Of a DNA stretch of 53,714 nucleotides, positions 18,609-25,667 are shown one piece after another (position 1 is the stretch's first letter; the number at the start of each line of letters is the position of its first letter). Under the pieces are notes generated by a model. The model ran no database searches, had not been told where the DNA came from, and was given only the letters and a program-made list of their open reading frames with translations. The stretch comes from Candidatus Harrisonbacteria bacterium RIFCSPHIGHO2_02_FULL_42_16 (GTDB lineage: Bacteria > Patescibacteriota > Minisyncoccia > UBA6257 > 02-FULL-45-10c): the NCBI GenBank assembly GCA_001818695.1, contig MHJG01000002.1, positions 14,431-68,144 on the forward strand, given 5' to 3'. Both the position numbers and the translations under genes were made by a program.

Positions 18609-18959
18609 AAAGGGGTGCGGGGCGGCTACTGAAAGTTAATCGCACAGTAGCCGCCCCGGATATACAATCGGAAAACGCGCTTAGCGAGATTCGGCAAGCT
18701 CCTGGTCGCGGTAACCTTAAGGTATTCTCCCTCTTAGGCCTTTTGCCCTTGACCATTCACTCAATCCGTCCTTCGCTTACATTGGTTCTTTCAGTTGCCC
18801 CCAAGAATAATTGAGAGTTAGCGGGGCAGGCGTCAAGAAATACGGACCGCCCCTTACTCAAACCAATACCCAAGCCATTTCTATCCAGCGCGGAAAGAAA
18901 CCACCAGGGCCCGCGTTTTCCAATTGCTGTTGTTACACAAATCAAAGAACTAATGCTAT
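18583..18959 (-). ncRNA. Candidate ~377-nt structured non-coding RNA, family not recognised
   Basis: Promoter TTGACA-N16-TATAAT at 18966-18993; 15-bp long-range helix 18912-18926 / 18665-18679 (one G-U); 14-bp hairpin 18618-18658; terminator 18583-18608; no convincing ORF. Confidence 0.65.
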
Positions 18960-18965
18960 TTTACT

Positions 18966-18993
18966 ATTATAGCATACCAACAGAATTTGTCAA
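18966..18993 (-). promoter_or_regulatory. Consensus sigma-70 promoter for the ncRNA candidate
   Basis: Minus: TTGACA aattctgttggtatgc TATAAT. Confidence 0.8.
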
Positions 18994-19391
18994 GGTGTCC
19001 ATTCTACCGCGTTTACGCCATCGTCCGAAAATAAAATAATCTGTTCAGCGTTCGGAATGCCAAAAAGAATAAGTTTAATCCGCTTTGCTATTTCCGGGTC
19101 GTTCAATCCTTTAAATCCCCGCAATTTTTTATTGGCAATCCGGCTTAAAAAGCCGGACACAAACTGCTTTCTTTTTTGTTCTAATTCTTTGCCGTAAAAA
19201 GCGGTAACTTCCTGGCTCTCATAACATTGGTCGGTGATAGATTTTGTCTGTAAAAAAATCCTATATATCTGCCTTGCTCTTTTTAAAGAAATTTGAAGCT
19301 TTTTTGCCACCGTATAGGCCTTACATCCAAAATTAAACAATGGCAAAGCTCGGATTAAAAGTCGGTCTAAAGAAGCATTATTGTAATCCAT
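18990..19391 (-). CDS. Hypothetical HTH-like protein
   Basis: Start trimmed to MDYNNASLDRL, preceded by aggagggtt; AYTVAKKLQISLKRARQIYRIF looks like HTH. Confidence 0.55.
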   Translation of the reverse strand: MDYNNASLDRLLIRALPLFNFGCKAYTVAKKLQISLKRARQIYRIFLQTKSITDQCYESQEVTAFYGKELEQKRKQFVSGFLSRIANKKLRGFKGLNDPEIAKRIKLILFGIPNAEQIILFSDDGVNAVEWTP

Positions 19392-19449
19392 AACCCTCCT
19401 ATGAAATTGAAAATAAATTCTGTTGTTTACTTTAACACAAATGATAAAT

Positions 19450-20712
19450 TTACGCAATAACCCCGCCACCCAGCATTTCGTACCCCCAGTCCCGCTTTGT
19501 GAAACTACGGCGGACGCTGTAAAAAACCGCTGATTGTCCCTGGGCAACAAATTTAATCGGTTGATTAAATTTTAATTTCCATGTCGCTTGTCGCTTATTG
19601 CTTTTCGCTAAAATGGCTTTTACTAACGGTTGCCGGTAACGAACGCGGACATATACGGAAATTGGGTAATTGAGTAATTGGGTAATTGAATTAATAAAAT
19701 TTATATTCTTTAATTCTATTTCTTTTTTATAAAGCGCTGGGTCGCTTTCTTCCGCGACCAAAATCGCGTTTTCTTTTACATCTTTTTCCGCAACATAAAC
19801 CGGCTTTTGCCCGACACCGGACACTTGATACTTGACGCTTAAATGCCGTTGGCCAATAGTATAAAAATGCGCTCCGCTATGCTCGCCGACAACCTTGCCG
19901 GCAGTATTTAAAACAATGCCGCGCTTTTCCGGCAAATAATTCCCCAAAAAATCTTTCAGCGTTATCTGGCCCAAAAAACAAATTCCCTGCGAGTCCTTTT
20001 TATCGGCGTTCGGCAAGCCGAATTTCTTCGCCAATTTTCTCACTTCTGGCTTGATATAATCACCAATCGGAAACAAGCAATGCCGCAACTGATTTTGCGC
20101 CAAAGTCCATAAAAAATAGGACTGGTCTTTATTTAAATCTTTAGCAGCAAACAATAAATAGCGAAGGTGTTGCCGAGTTGCTGTGGAGAAACTTCGGAGC
20201 TTCGAAAAGATTGGTGTCGCCATAGGCGACTTTTCGAAGCGAGACGTAGCGGGCGCTCGCCGCTGGAGCGAGCGAACCGCGGTTCTCGCAGGCAATTCGG
20301 CAACACCCGAACGCACGTAATGCCCTGTCGCCACATAATCCGCTCCCATATCCAACGCCTTTTTCAAAAACAATCCGAACTTAATTTCTTTATTGCACAT
20401 CACATCCGGATTCGGCGTAATTCCCTGCCGGTATCCATCCACCATATACTCCACCACCTTTTCTTTATATTCTTTTTCAAAATCAAAGACATAAAACGGA
20501 ATGCCCAAAACCTCCGCCGCTCTCCGCGCGTCTTCAGAATCTTGCTCTGCAGAGCAAGATTCTGCCCTGAGCGTAGTCAAAGGGCTACCGCTCCAGCACT
20601 TCATATGAACTCCAACTACATCAAAACCCCGTTTTTTTAAAAGCGCCGCCGCCACACTTGAATCAACGCCCCCGCTCATTGCCACGAATACTTTTTTAAT
20701 AACGCTTGACAT
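19450..20712 (-). CDS. mnmA: tRNA-specific 2-thiouridylase
   Basis: KKVFVAMSGGVDSSVAAALLKKRGFDVVGVHMK; ATGHY; KDQSYFLWTL; DSQGICFLG. Confidence 0.95.
   Translation of the reverse strand: MSSVIKKVFVAMSGGVDSSVAAALLKKRGFDVVGVHMKCWSGSPLTTLRAESCSAEQDSEDARRAAEVLGIPFYVFDFEKEYKEKVVEYMVDGYRQGITPNPDVMCNKEIKFGLFLKKALDMGADYVATGHYVRSGVAELPARTAVRSLQRRAPATSRFEKSPMATPIFSKLRSFSTATRQHLRYLLFAAKDLNKDQSYFLWTLAQNQLRHCLFPIGDYIKPEVRKLAKKFGLPNADKKDSQGICFLGQITLKDFLGNYLPEKRGIVLNTAGKVVGEHSGAHFYTIGQRHLSVKYQVSGVGQKPVYVAEKDVKENAILVAEESDPALYKKEIELKNINFINSITQLLNYPISVYVRVRYRQPLVKAILAKSNKRQATWKLKFNQPIKFVAQGQSAVFYSVRRSFTKRDWGYEMLGGGVIA
20166..20307. repeat. Complex palindromic element in frame inside mnmA
   Basis: Outer arms ggtgttgccgagttgc / gcaattcggcaacacc (1 mismatch); inner gcttcgaaaa/ttttcgaagc and gtcgcc/ggcgac; flanking cgaa on both sides. 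Confidence 0.75.
20535..20564. repeat. 30-bp perfect palindrome inside mnmA
   Basis: cagaatcttgctctg|cagagcaagattctg, followed by ccctgagcgtagtcaaaggg. Confidence 0.85.
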
Positions 20713-20734
20713 AATTGAATAGATATAATATACT
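20706..20734 (+). promoter_or_regulatory. Near-consensus promoter for the 20781 ORF; -35 overlaps the mnmA start codon
   Basis: ttgaca-N17-tatact. Confidence 0.75.
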
Positions 20735-20780
20735 GTATAAAGCTCAAGAAAAGCAAACTTGGAGCGAATAGGAGGGGGTC

Positions 20781-21077
20781 ATGTACTCAAAGCAAATGAA
20801 AATCGTGTACCGTGTGATTGGTCTCATTGCGATAGCGATAACAATAGGAATGCTTACGCCCATGCCCGCATTCAGATTCTTTTCAATTGATATAAAAGCC
20901 CATGACGCCAAACCCGATCCTTGCCAGCAATATCAAGAAAACGCCTTAAAATACATTCAAATGACAGAAGAATATCGAAAAAAAGAGTGGTGGCCAGGAG
21001 AGGCGGCTTCTGTGGCAGCAGCTTATAGCAGCTATTATCTCGTCTGTCGCGACCTTGAAAAACGGCAAAACCGCTAA
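20781..21077 (+). CDS. Small single-TM hypothetical protein ending CRDLEKRQNR
   Basis: SD aggaggg, N-terminal TM segment; C-terminal 10 aa identical to the ORF at 21793. Confidence 0.6.
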   Translation: MYSKQMKIVYRVIGLIAIAITIGMLTPMPAFRFFSIDIKAHDAKPDPCQQYQENALKYIQMTEEYRKKEWWPGEAASVAAAYSSYYLVCRDLEKRQNR

Positions 21078-21084
21078 GCTGTTC

Positions 21085-21297
21085 TCAAATATAAATGCCC
21101 AACCTGTAAAGGTTGGGCATTCTTTTTAAGAAATTCGCCAGAAACTTGTCTGATTTTTTTAAATAAAATACCTTAATGCCTTTAGGCAAATAATCATCAA
21201 CATTATGGTTAGCTCCCATAATTAAAATCCCGGTTTCGTCATCTTTTAAGGTCTGGCTTATTTGTTTAGCAATATATCGGTCCCGGCGCAACAGCAT
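21085..21297 (-). pseudogene. Truncated duplicate of the 22157-22714 gene
   Basis: DRYIAKQISQTLKDDETGILIMGANHNVDDYLPKGIKVFYLKKSDKFLANFLKRM is nearly identical to the longer gene; 5' leader remnant at about 21398-21472. Confidence 0.75.
21096..21132. terminator. Terminator hairpin, copy 1
   Basis: aaatgcccaacctgtaaaggttgggcattcttttt; duplicated at about 22146-22182. Confidence 0.75.
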
Positions 21298-21472
21298 TTT
21301 AATTCTTCCTCAACAATATTCCAAAATAAATTTAACACCCCTTTTTATTCAACAGTTAAAATACCGCGCCTACCAGAATCAGCCGAACTATGCATCACGC
21401 GAATATAAATCAATCTCCGCATTATTACCTCCTTCAATTTGCTGGCTATACAGTAGCACGGAAACTATAAAT

Positions 21473-21733
21473 TTAAAAGCCCATAAACCGCTCTCCTGCC
21501 TTATAAACATCGCCGGCGCCCATAGTAATCACCAAATCGTCTTTTTTAGTTTCCGCGATTAAAATTTTTGCCGCTTTTGAAAAATTCTCCGCGTAGCGCG
21601 CGTTTTTATGGTATTTTTGCGTTTTTTTAACCAAATCAGCCGAGCTGGTGCCGTCATTTTTTTCCCGCGCCGCGTAAATATCCACTCCTCCGGACATGGC
21701 TACAAATACTTTTTTCTTTTTAACATTTGACAT
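21473..21733 (-). pseudogene. Chimeric ORF: MnmA N-terminus fused to MurC C-terminus (duplication junction)
   Basis: MSNVKKKKVFVAMSGGVD matches the MnmA start; IYAAREKNDGTSSADLVKKTQKYHKNARYAENFSKAAKILIAETKK... matches the MurC C-terminus. Confidence 0.85.
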
Positions 21734-21792
21734 ATTAAGATAGGTAGATTATATTACTTTTAGACCTCAAAAATCAAACTAGGGACTGGGGG

Positions 21793-22128
21793 ATGAAAAT
21801 GAAAAAAAGATCTCGCCGCAAAGAGAATGACCATCTGGCAGACCAGCAATTGGAATGTCAATCCAAAAGAACTATATGGGTTCCTATTGCTATCCTGATA
21901 ATTATTGTCTCCATAGGAATAACCGGTTTATCCCTATTAGAAAAATCAGATAATAGAAAAATCGCGGAAAGAAAAAAGGTATTCATGGCCCGTATTCAAT
22001 CCGGAGATTGTAAACAATTATATAAGGAATCTCTGGAAGATGCAGCTAATATGCTTTGGCAGTCTTCAGCCGCTAAGGGCGTTCTTTACCAAAACTGCCG
22101 CGACCTTGAAAAACGGCAAAACCGCTAA
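21793..22128 (+). CDS. Small single-TM hypothetical protein ending CRDLEKRQNR
   Basis: 111-aa ORF; TM segment WVPIAILIIIVSIGITGLSLL; upstream TTGACA-N17-TATATT. Confidence 0.6.
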   Translation: MKMKKRSRRKENDHLADQQLECQSKRTIWVPIAILIIIVSIGITGLSLLEKSDNRKIAERKKVFMARIQSGDCKQLYKESLEDAANMLWQSSAAKGVLYQNCRDLEKRQNR

Positions 22129-22156
22129 GCTGTTCTCAAATATAAATGCCCAACCT

Positions 22157-22714
22157 TTACAGGTTGGGCATTCTTTTTAAGAAATTCGCCAGAAACTCGT
22201 CTGATTTTTTTAAATAAAATACCTTGATGTCTTTAGGTAAATAATCGTCAACATTATGGTTGGCCCCCATAATTAAAATTCCGGTTTCGTCATCTTTTAA
22301 GGTCTGGCTTATTTGTTTAGCAATATATTTATCTCTAAGCCGCCTTATTTTTGCCATTTCTTCTTCACAGCAAAGAGCTAATCTGAAATTATCGCATAAT
22401 TCTTCGTTCTCGGTCAGCATTAATTTTGCTCCTCGTTTTATTAAATTCAAAATTAATTTGTAATTCCTACTTCCGTCTGCGCTTCTTTTTTCCATTTCGG
22501 CGTAAATTTCTTTGCCATCCTCGCAATAACCATCTTGATACAAGCGTGTCTGCGAATACCTTAAATTAATTCTACCTAATTCTTTCTCGGCCATATCCCA
22601 AAAAGAATTTATGAAGTTTTCCTTTTTAACATCAAAACCAATACCATTACTAAAATCAACGGGGCTATGTATCACGCGAATATAAATTAATCTCCGCATT
22701 ATTGCCTCCTTCAA
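22157..22714 (-). CDS. Hypothetical protein (GILIMGANHNVDDYLP motif)
   Basis: 185-aa ORF; likely start MRRLIYIRVIHSPVDF. Confidence 0.6.
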   Translation of the reverse strand: MKEAIMRRLIYIRVIHSPVDFSNGIGFDVKKENFINSFWDMAEKELGRINLRYSQTRLYQDGYCEDGKEIYAEMEKRSADGSRNYKLILNLIKRGAKLMLTENEELCDNFRLALCCEEEMAKIRRLRDKYIAKQISQTLKDDETGILIMGANHNVDDYLPKDIKVFYLKKSDEFLANFLKRMPNL

Positions 22715-22749
22715 TTTGCTGACTACATAGTAGCACGGAAACTATAAAT

Positions 22750-24024
22750 TTAAAAGCTTGTAAACTGCTCTCCTATTTTATACACATCGCCGGCGCCCAT
22801 AGTAATAACCAAGTCGCCTTTTTTTGTTTCCGCGATTAAAATTTTTGCCGCTTTTGAAAAATTCTCCGCGTAGCGCGCGTTTTTATGGTATTTTTGCGTT
22901 TTTTTAACCAAATCAGCCGAGCTGGTGCCGTCATTTTTTTCCCGCGCCGCGTAAATATCCATTACTATTACCGCATCGGCATCATTAAAACTTTTCGCGA
23001 AATCATTCATCAATAATTTCGTCCGGCTGTAAAGATGCGGCTGAAAAACGCAAAAAATCTTTTTATTCGCAAAAGCTTCCCGCACGGCTTTCAGCGTGGC
23101 TTTAATTTCAGCCGGATGATGGCCGTAATCGTCATAAACCAAAACGCCGTTTTTAGTTTTACCTTTATATTCAAATCTCCGCCAAGTACCGGAAAAATTT
23201 TCCAAGGATTTCCGAATAGTATTTTCCCGAATACCAAGCATTTTCCCGACCGCGAACGCCGCCTGCGCGTTATCCAAATTATGTTCGCCGATAACTTTCA
23301 ATTTAAAATCGCGCGGCAATTTTGTATAATCAATAATTTCACATTTCGCAATTTTCACAACCGGCTTCATATATTTCCCGTTCGGATTGCAAATCAAATA
23401 ACCGTCTTTTCCCAATTTAGCCGCAAATTCGCCAAAGGCCTTCTGAATATTTTTAACGCTCTTATAATAATCCAAGTGGTCATTGTCAATGTTAGTGATA
23501 ATAGCAATTTTAGGATTGATATTTAAAAATGACCGCTTATACTCACACGCCTCCACCACAAAATATTTGCTTCTACCGGCAACAAAATTAGATTTTTCCT
23601 CTCTCAATAAACTTCCGACAATTATCGTCGGGTCCAATTTGGCGTCGCGGAGCATCATTCCGACCATCGCCGTAGTGGTGGTTTTTCCGTGCGCTCCGGA
23701 AACCGCAATCGTGTATTTATCTTTGGAAATTGCGCCGAGCATTTCTGGATACGAAAATGTTCGGATGCCAAGCTTTCTTGCCTTAATTAATTCCGGATTA
23801 TTTTCGGCTACTGCCGGCGAATACACCACCAAATCCGCCGCTTTCAAATTTTTCCCGCTGTGCCGATAATAAATCTTTGCCCCGATTTTTTCCAGCGCTT
23901 TGGTAATTTCCGAACGCGCGATATCCGAACCACTTACCGTCTTCTTCCCCCGTAAGAACATCCGCGCAACCGCCGAAACCCCAATTCCGCCAATGCCGAT
24001 AAAATGTATCTTTTTACTTGACAT
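22750..24024 (-). CDS. murC: UDP-N-acetylmuramate--L-alanine ligase
   Basis: KIHFIGIGGIGVSAVARMFL; SGAHGKTTTTAMVG; DDYGHHPAEIKATL. Confidence 0.96.
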   Translation of the reverse strand: MSSKKIHFIGIGGIGVSAVARMFLRGKKTVSGSDIARSEITKALEKIGAKIYYRHSGKNLKAADLVVYSPAVAENNPELIKARKLGIRTFSYPEMLGAISKDKYTIAVSGAHGKTTTTAMVGMMLRDAKLDPTIIVGSLLREEKSNFVAGRSKYFVVEACEYKRSFLNINPKIAIITNIDNDHLDYYKSVKNIQKAFGEFAAKLGKDGYLICNPNGKYMKPVVKIAKCEIIDYTKLPRDFKLKVIGEHNLDNAQAAFAVGKMLGIRENTIRKSLENFSGTWRRFEYKGKTKNGVLVYDDYGHHPAEIKATLKAVREAFANKKIFCVFQPHLYSRTKLLMNDFAKSFNDADAVIVMDIYAAREKNDGTSSADLVKKTQKYHKNARYAENFSKAAKILIAETKKGDLVITMGAGDVYKIGEQFTSF

Positions 24025-24046
24025 AATTGAATAGATATAATATACT
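24018..24046 (+). promoter_or_regulatory. Near-consensus promoter; -35 overlaps the murC start codon
   Basis: ttgaca-N17-tatact, embedded in 35 bp identical to the mnmA upstream region. Confidence 0.75.
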
Positions 24047-24091
24047 GTATAGAGCTACTGAAAATCAATATAAGAAAGGAGGAAGATTCCA

Positions 24092-24829
24092 ATGACTAAC
24101 TTAGCGCTGTGGCTGGTAACGGTGAGCGCGTATTTCGAGGTATGGTACTGGTTAAATGTTCCGGTTGGATTACAAAAATCCGTCTGGCGAATTAGTTTGC
24201 TAATGCTTCTCTGCGCCCCTTTTAACATTAATGATAATGTGTTCACGATACTTGGAAATGCCGTGAGCCAAAAGAACAGTTACGCTCTTTTCCCTTTATA
24301 TCAAAAAGCGGAACAGAAAGCAGATGCTCCATTTGCTCTGTACCAATCAGCTGGACAGAAAGCAGATGCTATATTTGCTCTGTACCAATCAGCTGGACAG
24401 AAAGCAGATGCTATATTTGCTCTGTACCAATCAGCTGGACAGGGAGCAAGTGCTGCATTTACTCTGTACCAATCAGCTGGACAGATAGCAGTGGCTGGAT
24501 TTGCTCTGTACCAATCAGCTGGACAGGGAGCAAATACTATATTTGCTCTGTACCAATCAGCTGGACAGAAAGCAGATGCTACATTTACTCTGTACCAATC
24601 AACTGAAAAGGACGCATTTGCTATATTTACTCTGTACCAATCAGCTGGACAGGGAGCAGATGCTATATTTGCTCTGTACCAATCAGCTGGACAGAAAGCA
24701 GATGCTATATTTGCTCTGTACCAATCAGCTGGACAGGGAGCAGATGCTTTATTTGCTCTGTACCAATCAGCTGGAAAAAAATCGGGCTCTCGGAGTTTTT
24801 TCAGAAATAAATCAAAACTAAAAGATTAA
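24092..24829 (+). CDS. Repeat protein: N-terminal TM region plus twelve 14-aa repeats (FALYQSAGQKADAI)
   Basis: SD aaaggagga; 42-bp repeats 24290-24793 in frame; followed by a terminator. Confidence 0.7.
   Translation: MTNLALWLVTVSAYFEVWYWLNVPVGLQKSVWRISLLMLLCAPFNINDNVFTILGNAVSQKNSYALFPLYQKAEQKADAPFALYQSAGQKADAIFALYQSAGQKADAIFALYQSAGQGASAAFTLYQSAGQIAVAGFALYQSAGQGANTIFALYQSAGQKADATFTLYQSTEKDAFAIFTLYQSAGQGADAIFALYQSAGQKADAIFALYQSAGQGADALFALYQSAGKKSGSRSFFRNKSKLKD
24290..24793 (+). repeat. 12 x 42-bp tandem repeat array (coding)
   Basis: Unit tttgctctgtaccaatcagctggacagaaagcagatgctata. Confidence 0.93.
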
Positions 24830-24853
24830 ACTCTCCTCTTTTTCCTTTTCGCG

Positions 24854-24885
24854 CCCCAACCCTAACCGGTTGGGATTTTTTATTT
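24854..24885 (+). terminator. Rho-independent terminator after the repeat ORF
   Basis: cccaaccctaaccggttgggattttttattt. Confidence 0.8.
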
Positions 24886-24913
24886 ACAAAACACAGATAT
24901 GTAAAAATTGTTT

Positions 24914-24931
24914 GGTTCTAATATTAGAACC
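24914..24931. promoter_or_regulatory. 18-bp palindrome ggttctaatattagaacc, site 1
   Basis: Perfect palindrome; four sites in about 0.7 kb. Confidence 0.8.
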
Positions 24932-25017
24932 AGACATAAAAAAATAATAAAAATTAAAGATGTATAAATTTAAAAAATAAGTTAGCAAAAAATCTAAGGT
25001 ATTTATACTCATTACTT

Positions 25018-25035
25018 GGTTCTAATATTAGAACC
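25018..25035. promoter_or_regulatory. 18-bp palindrome, site 2
   Basis: ggttctaatattagaacc. Confidence 0.8.
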
Positions 25036-25057
25036 GAGCTTCTTATACTAAAAAAAA

Positions 25058-25444
25058 TTAAAGGAGGTCAATAATGTTTGTCGCGCCTTTATATTTCCGA
25101 CGAAACGGTTTAAATGTTTTTTCTTGTCTAAATACTGAGTATTTTCTTTTTCTGTTAGGATTTTTTCCGTATCCTCTGCCGGCAATAATATCACTTATTT
25201 TGCTTATAGTCCCACTAGAAATGCCCAATAATTCTTTAATATCCCTATATTTCCTCTTTTTTTCCAATAGCTTAATCACCGCGATTCTGCGAATAAAGAG
25301 TATCTTCTCATCAGAGGTCATAAATTTATTTAAAAATTCCTCTGCCTGATTAAACGAGTTAATCTTTTTAAATTCTTTTAACAATTCCGAAGCAATTTCT
25401 TTCTCTAACGCTTTATTTAATTTTTTGTTTTTAATTATTGCCAT
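25058..25444 (-). CDS. TrpR-like (YerC/YecD-type) HTH regulator
   Basis: FMTSDEKILFIRRIAVIKLLEKKRKYRDIKELLGISSGTISKISDII is a TrpR-superfamily HTH. Confidence 0.85.
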   Translation of the reverse strand: MAIIKNKKLNKALEKEIASELLKEFKKINSFNQAEEFLNKFMTSDEKILFIRRIAVIKLLEKKRKYRDIKELLGISSGTISKISDIIAGRGYGKNPNRKRKYSVFRQEKTFKPFRRKYKGATNIIDLL

Positions 25445-25508
25445 ATCAACACTATATTAGTAACACATTAGTAATACTGTATTAAAACTATCATACCACA
25501 TCTTACCT

Positions 25509-25526
25509 GGTTCTAATATTAGAACC
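25509..25526. promoter_or_regulatory. 18-bp palindrome, site 3 (upstream of the TrpR-like gene)
   Basis: ggttctaatattagaacc; next to a possible minus-strand promoter TGGTATGAT. Confidence 0.8.
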
Positions 25527-25593
25527 ACGAGGAAATGAGTAAAACTTTCCAAAATTCTGCTAATGGGTATTTTATAAAAATAAAGCAGTATCT

Positions 25594-25611
25594 GATTCTA
25601 ATATTAGAACC
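25594..25611. promoter_or_regulatory. 18-bp palindrome, site 4 (one base changed)
   Basis: gattctaatattagaacc. Confidence 0.75.
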
Positions 25612-25667
25612 ACAAGGAAATGAGTAAAACTTTCCAAAATTCTGCTAATGGGTATTTTATAAAAAAA

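Noticed and set aside
18757-18945. 62-aa minus-strand ORF as a protein gene
   Set aside because: Lies wholly within the structured RNA candidate, with no SD or recognisable domain.
18583-18959. tmRNA or RNase P RNA
   Set aside because: Length and promoter fit, but I could not find the conserved motifs of either; kept as unknown ncRNA pending an Infernal search.
24290-24793. Regular 42-bp repeats as a CRISPR array
   Set aside because: Repeats are head-to-tail and in frame, about 24 bp conserved plus 18 bp similar (not unique spacers), not palindromic, and no cas genes are visible.
24501-24821. Alternative-frame repeat ORF (MLCTNQLDREQ...)
   Set aside because: Follows automatically from a stop-free 42-bp repeat; no SD and internal to the better-supported frame.
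25074-25349. Plus-strand ORF with a perfect-looking AAAGGAGGT upstream
   Set aside because: Entirely antisense to the recognisable TrpR-like gene; the SD-like string is the reverse complement of its DLL* codons. Probably coincidence.
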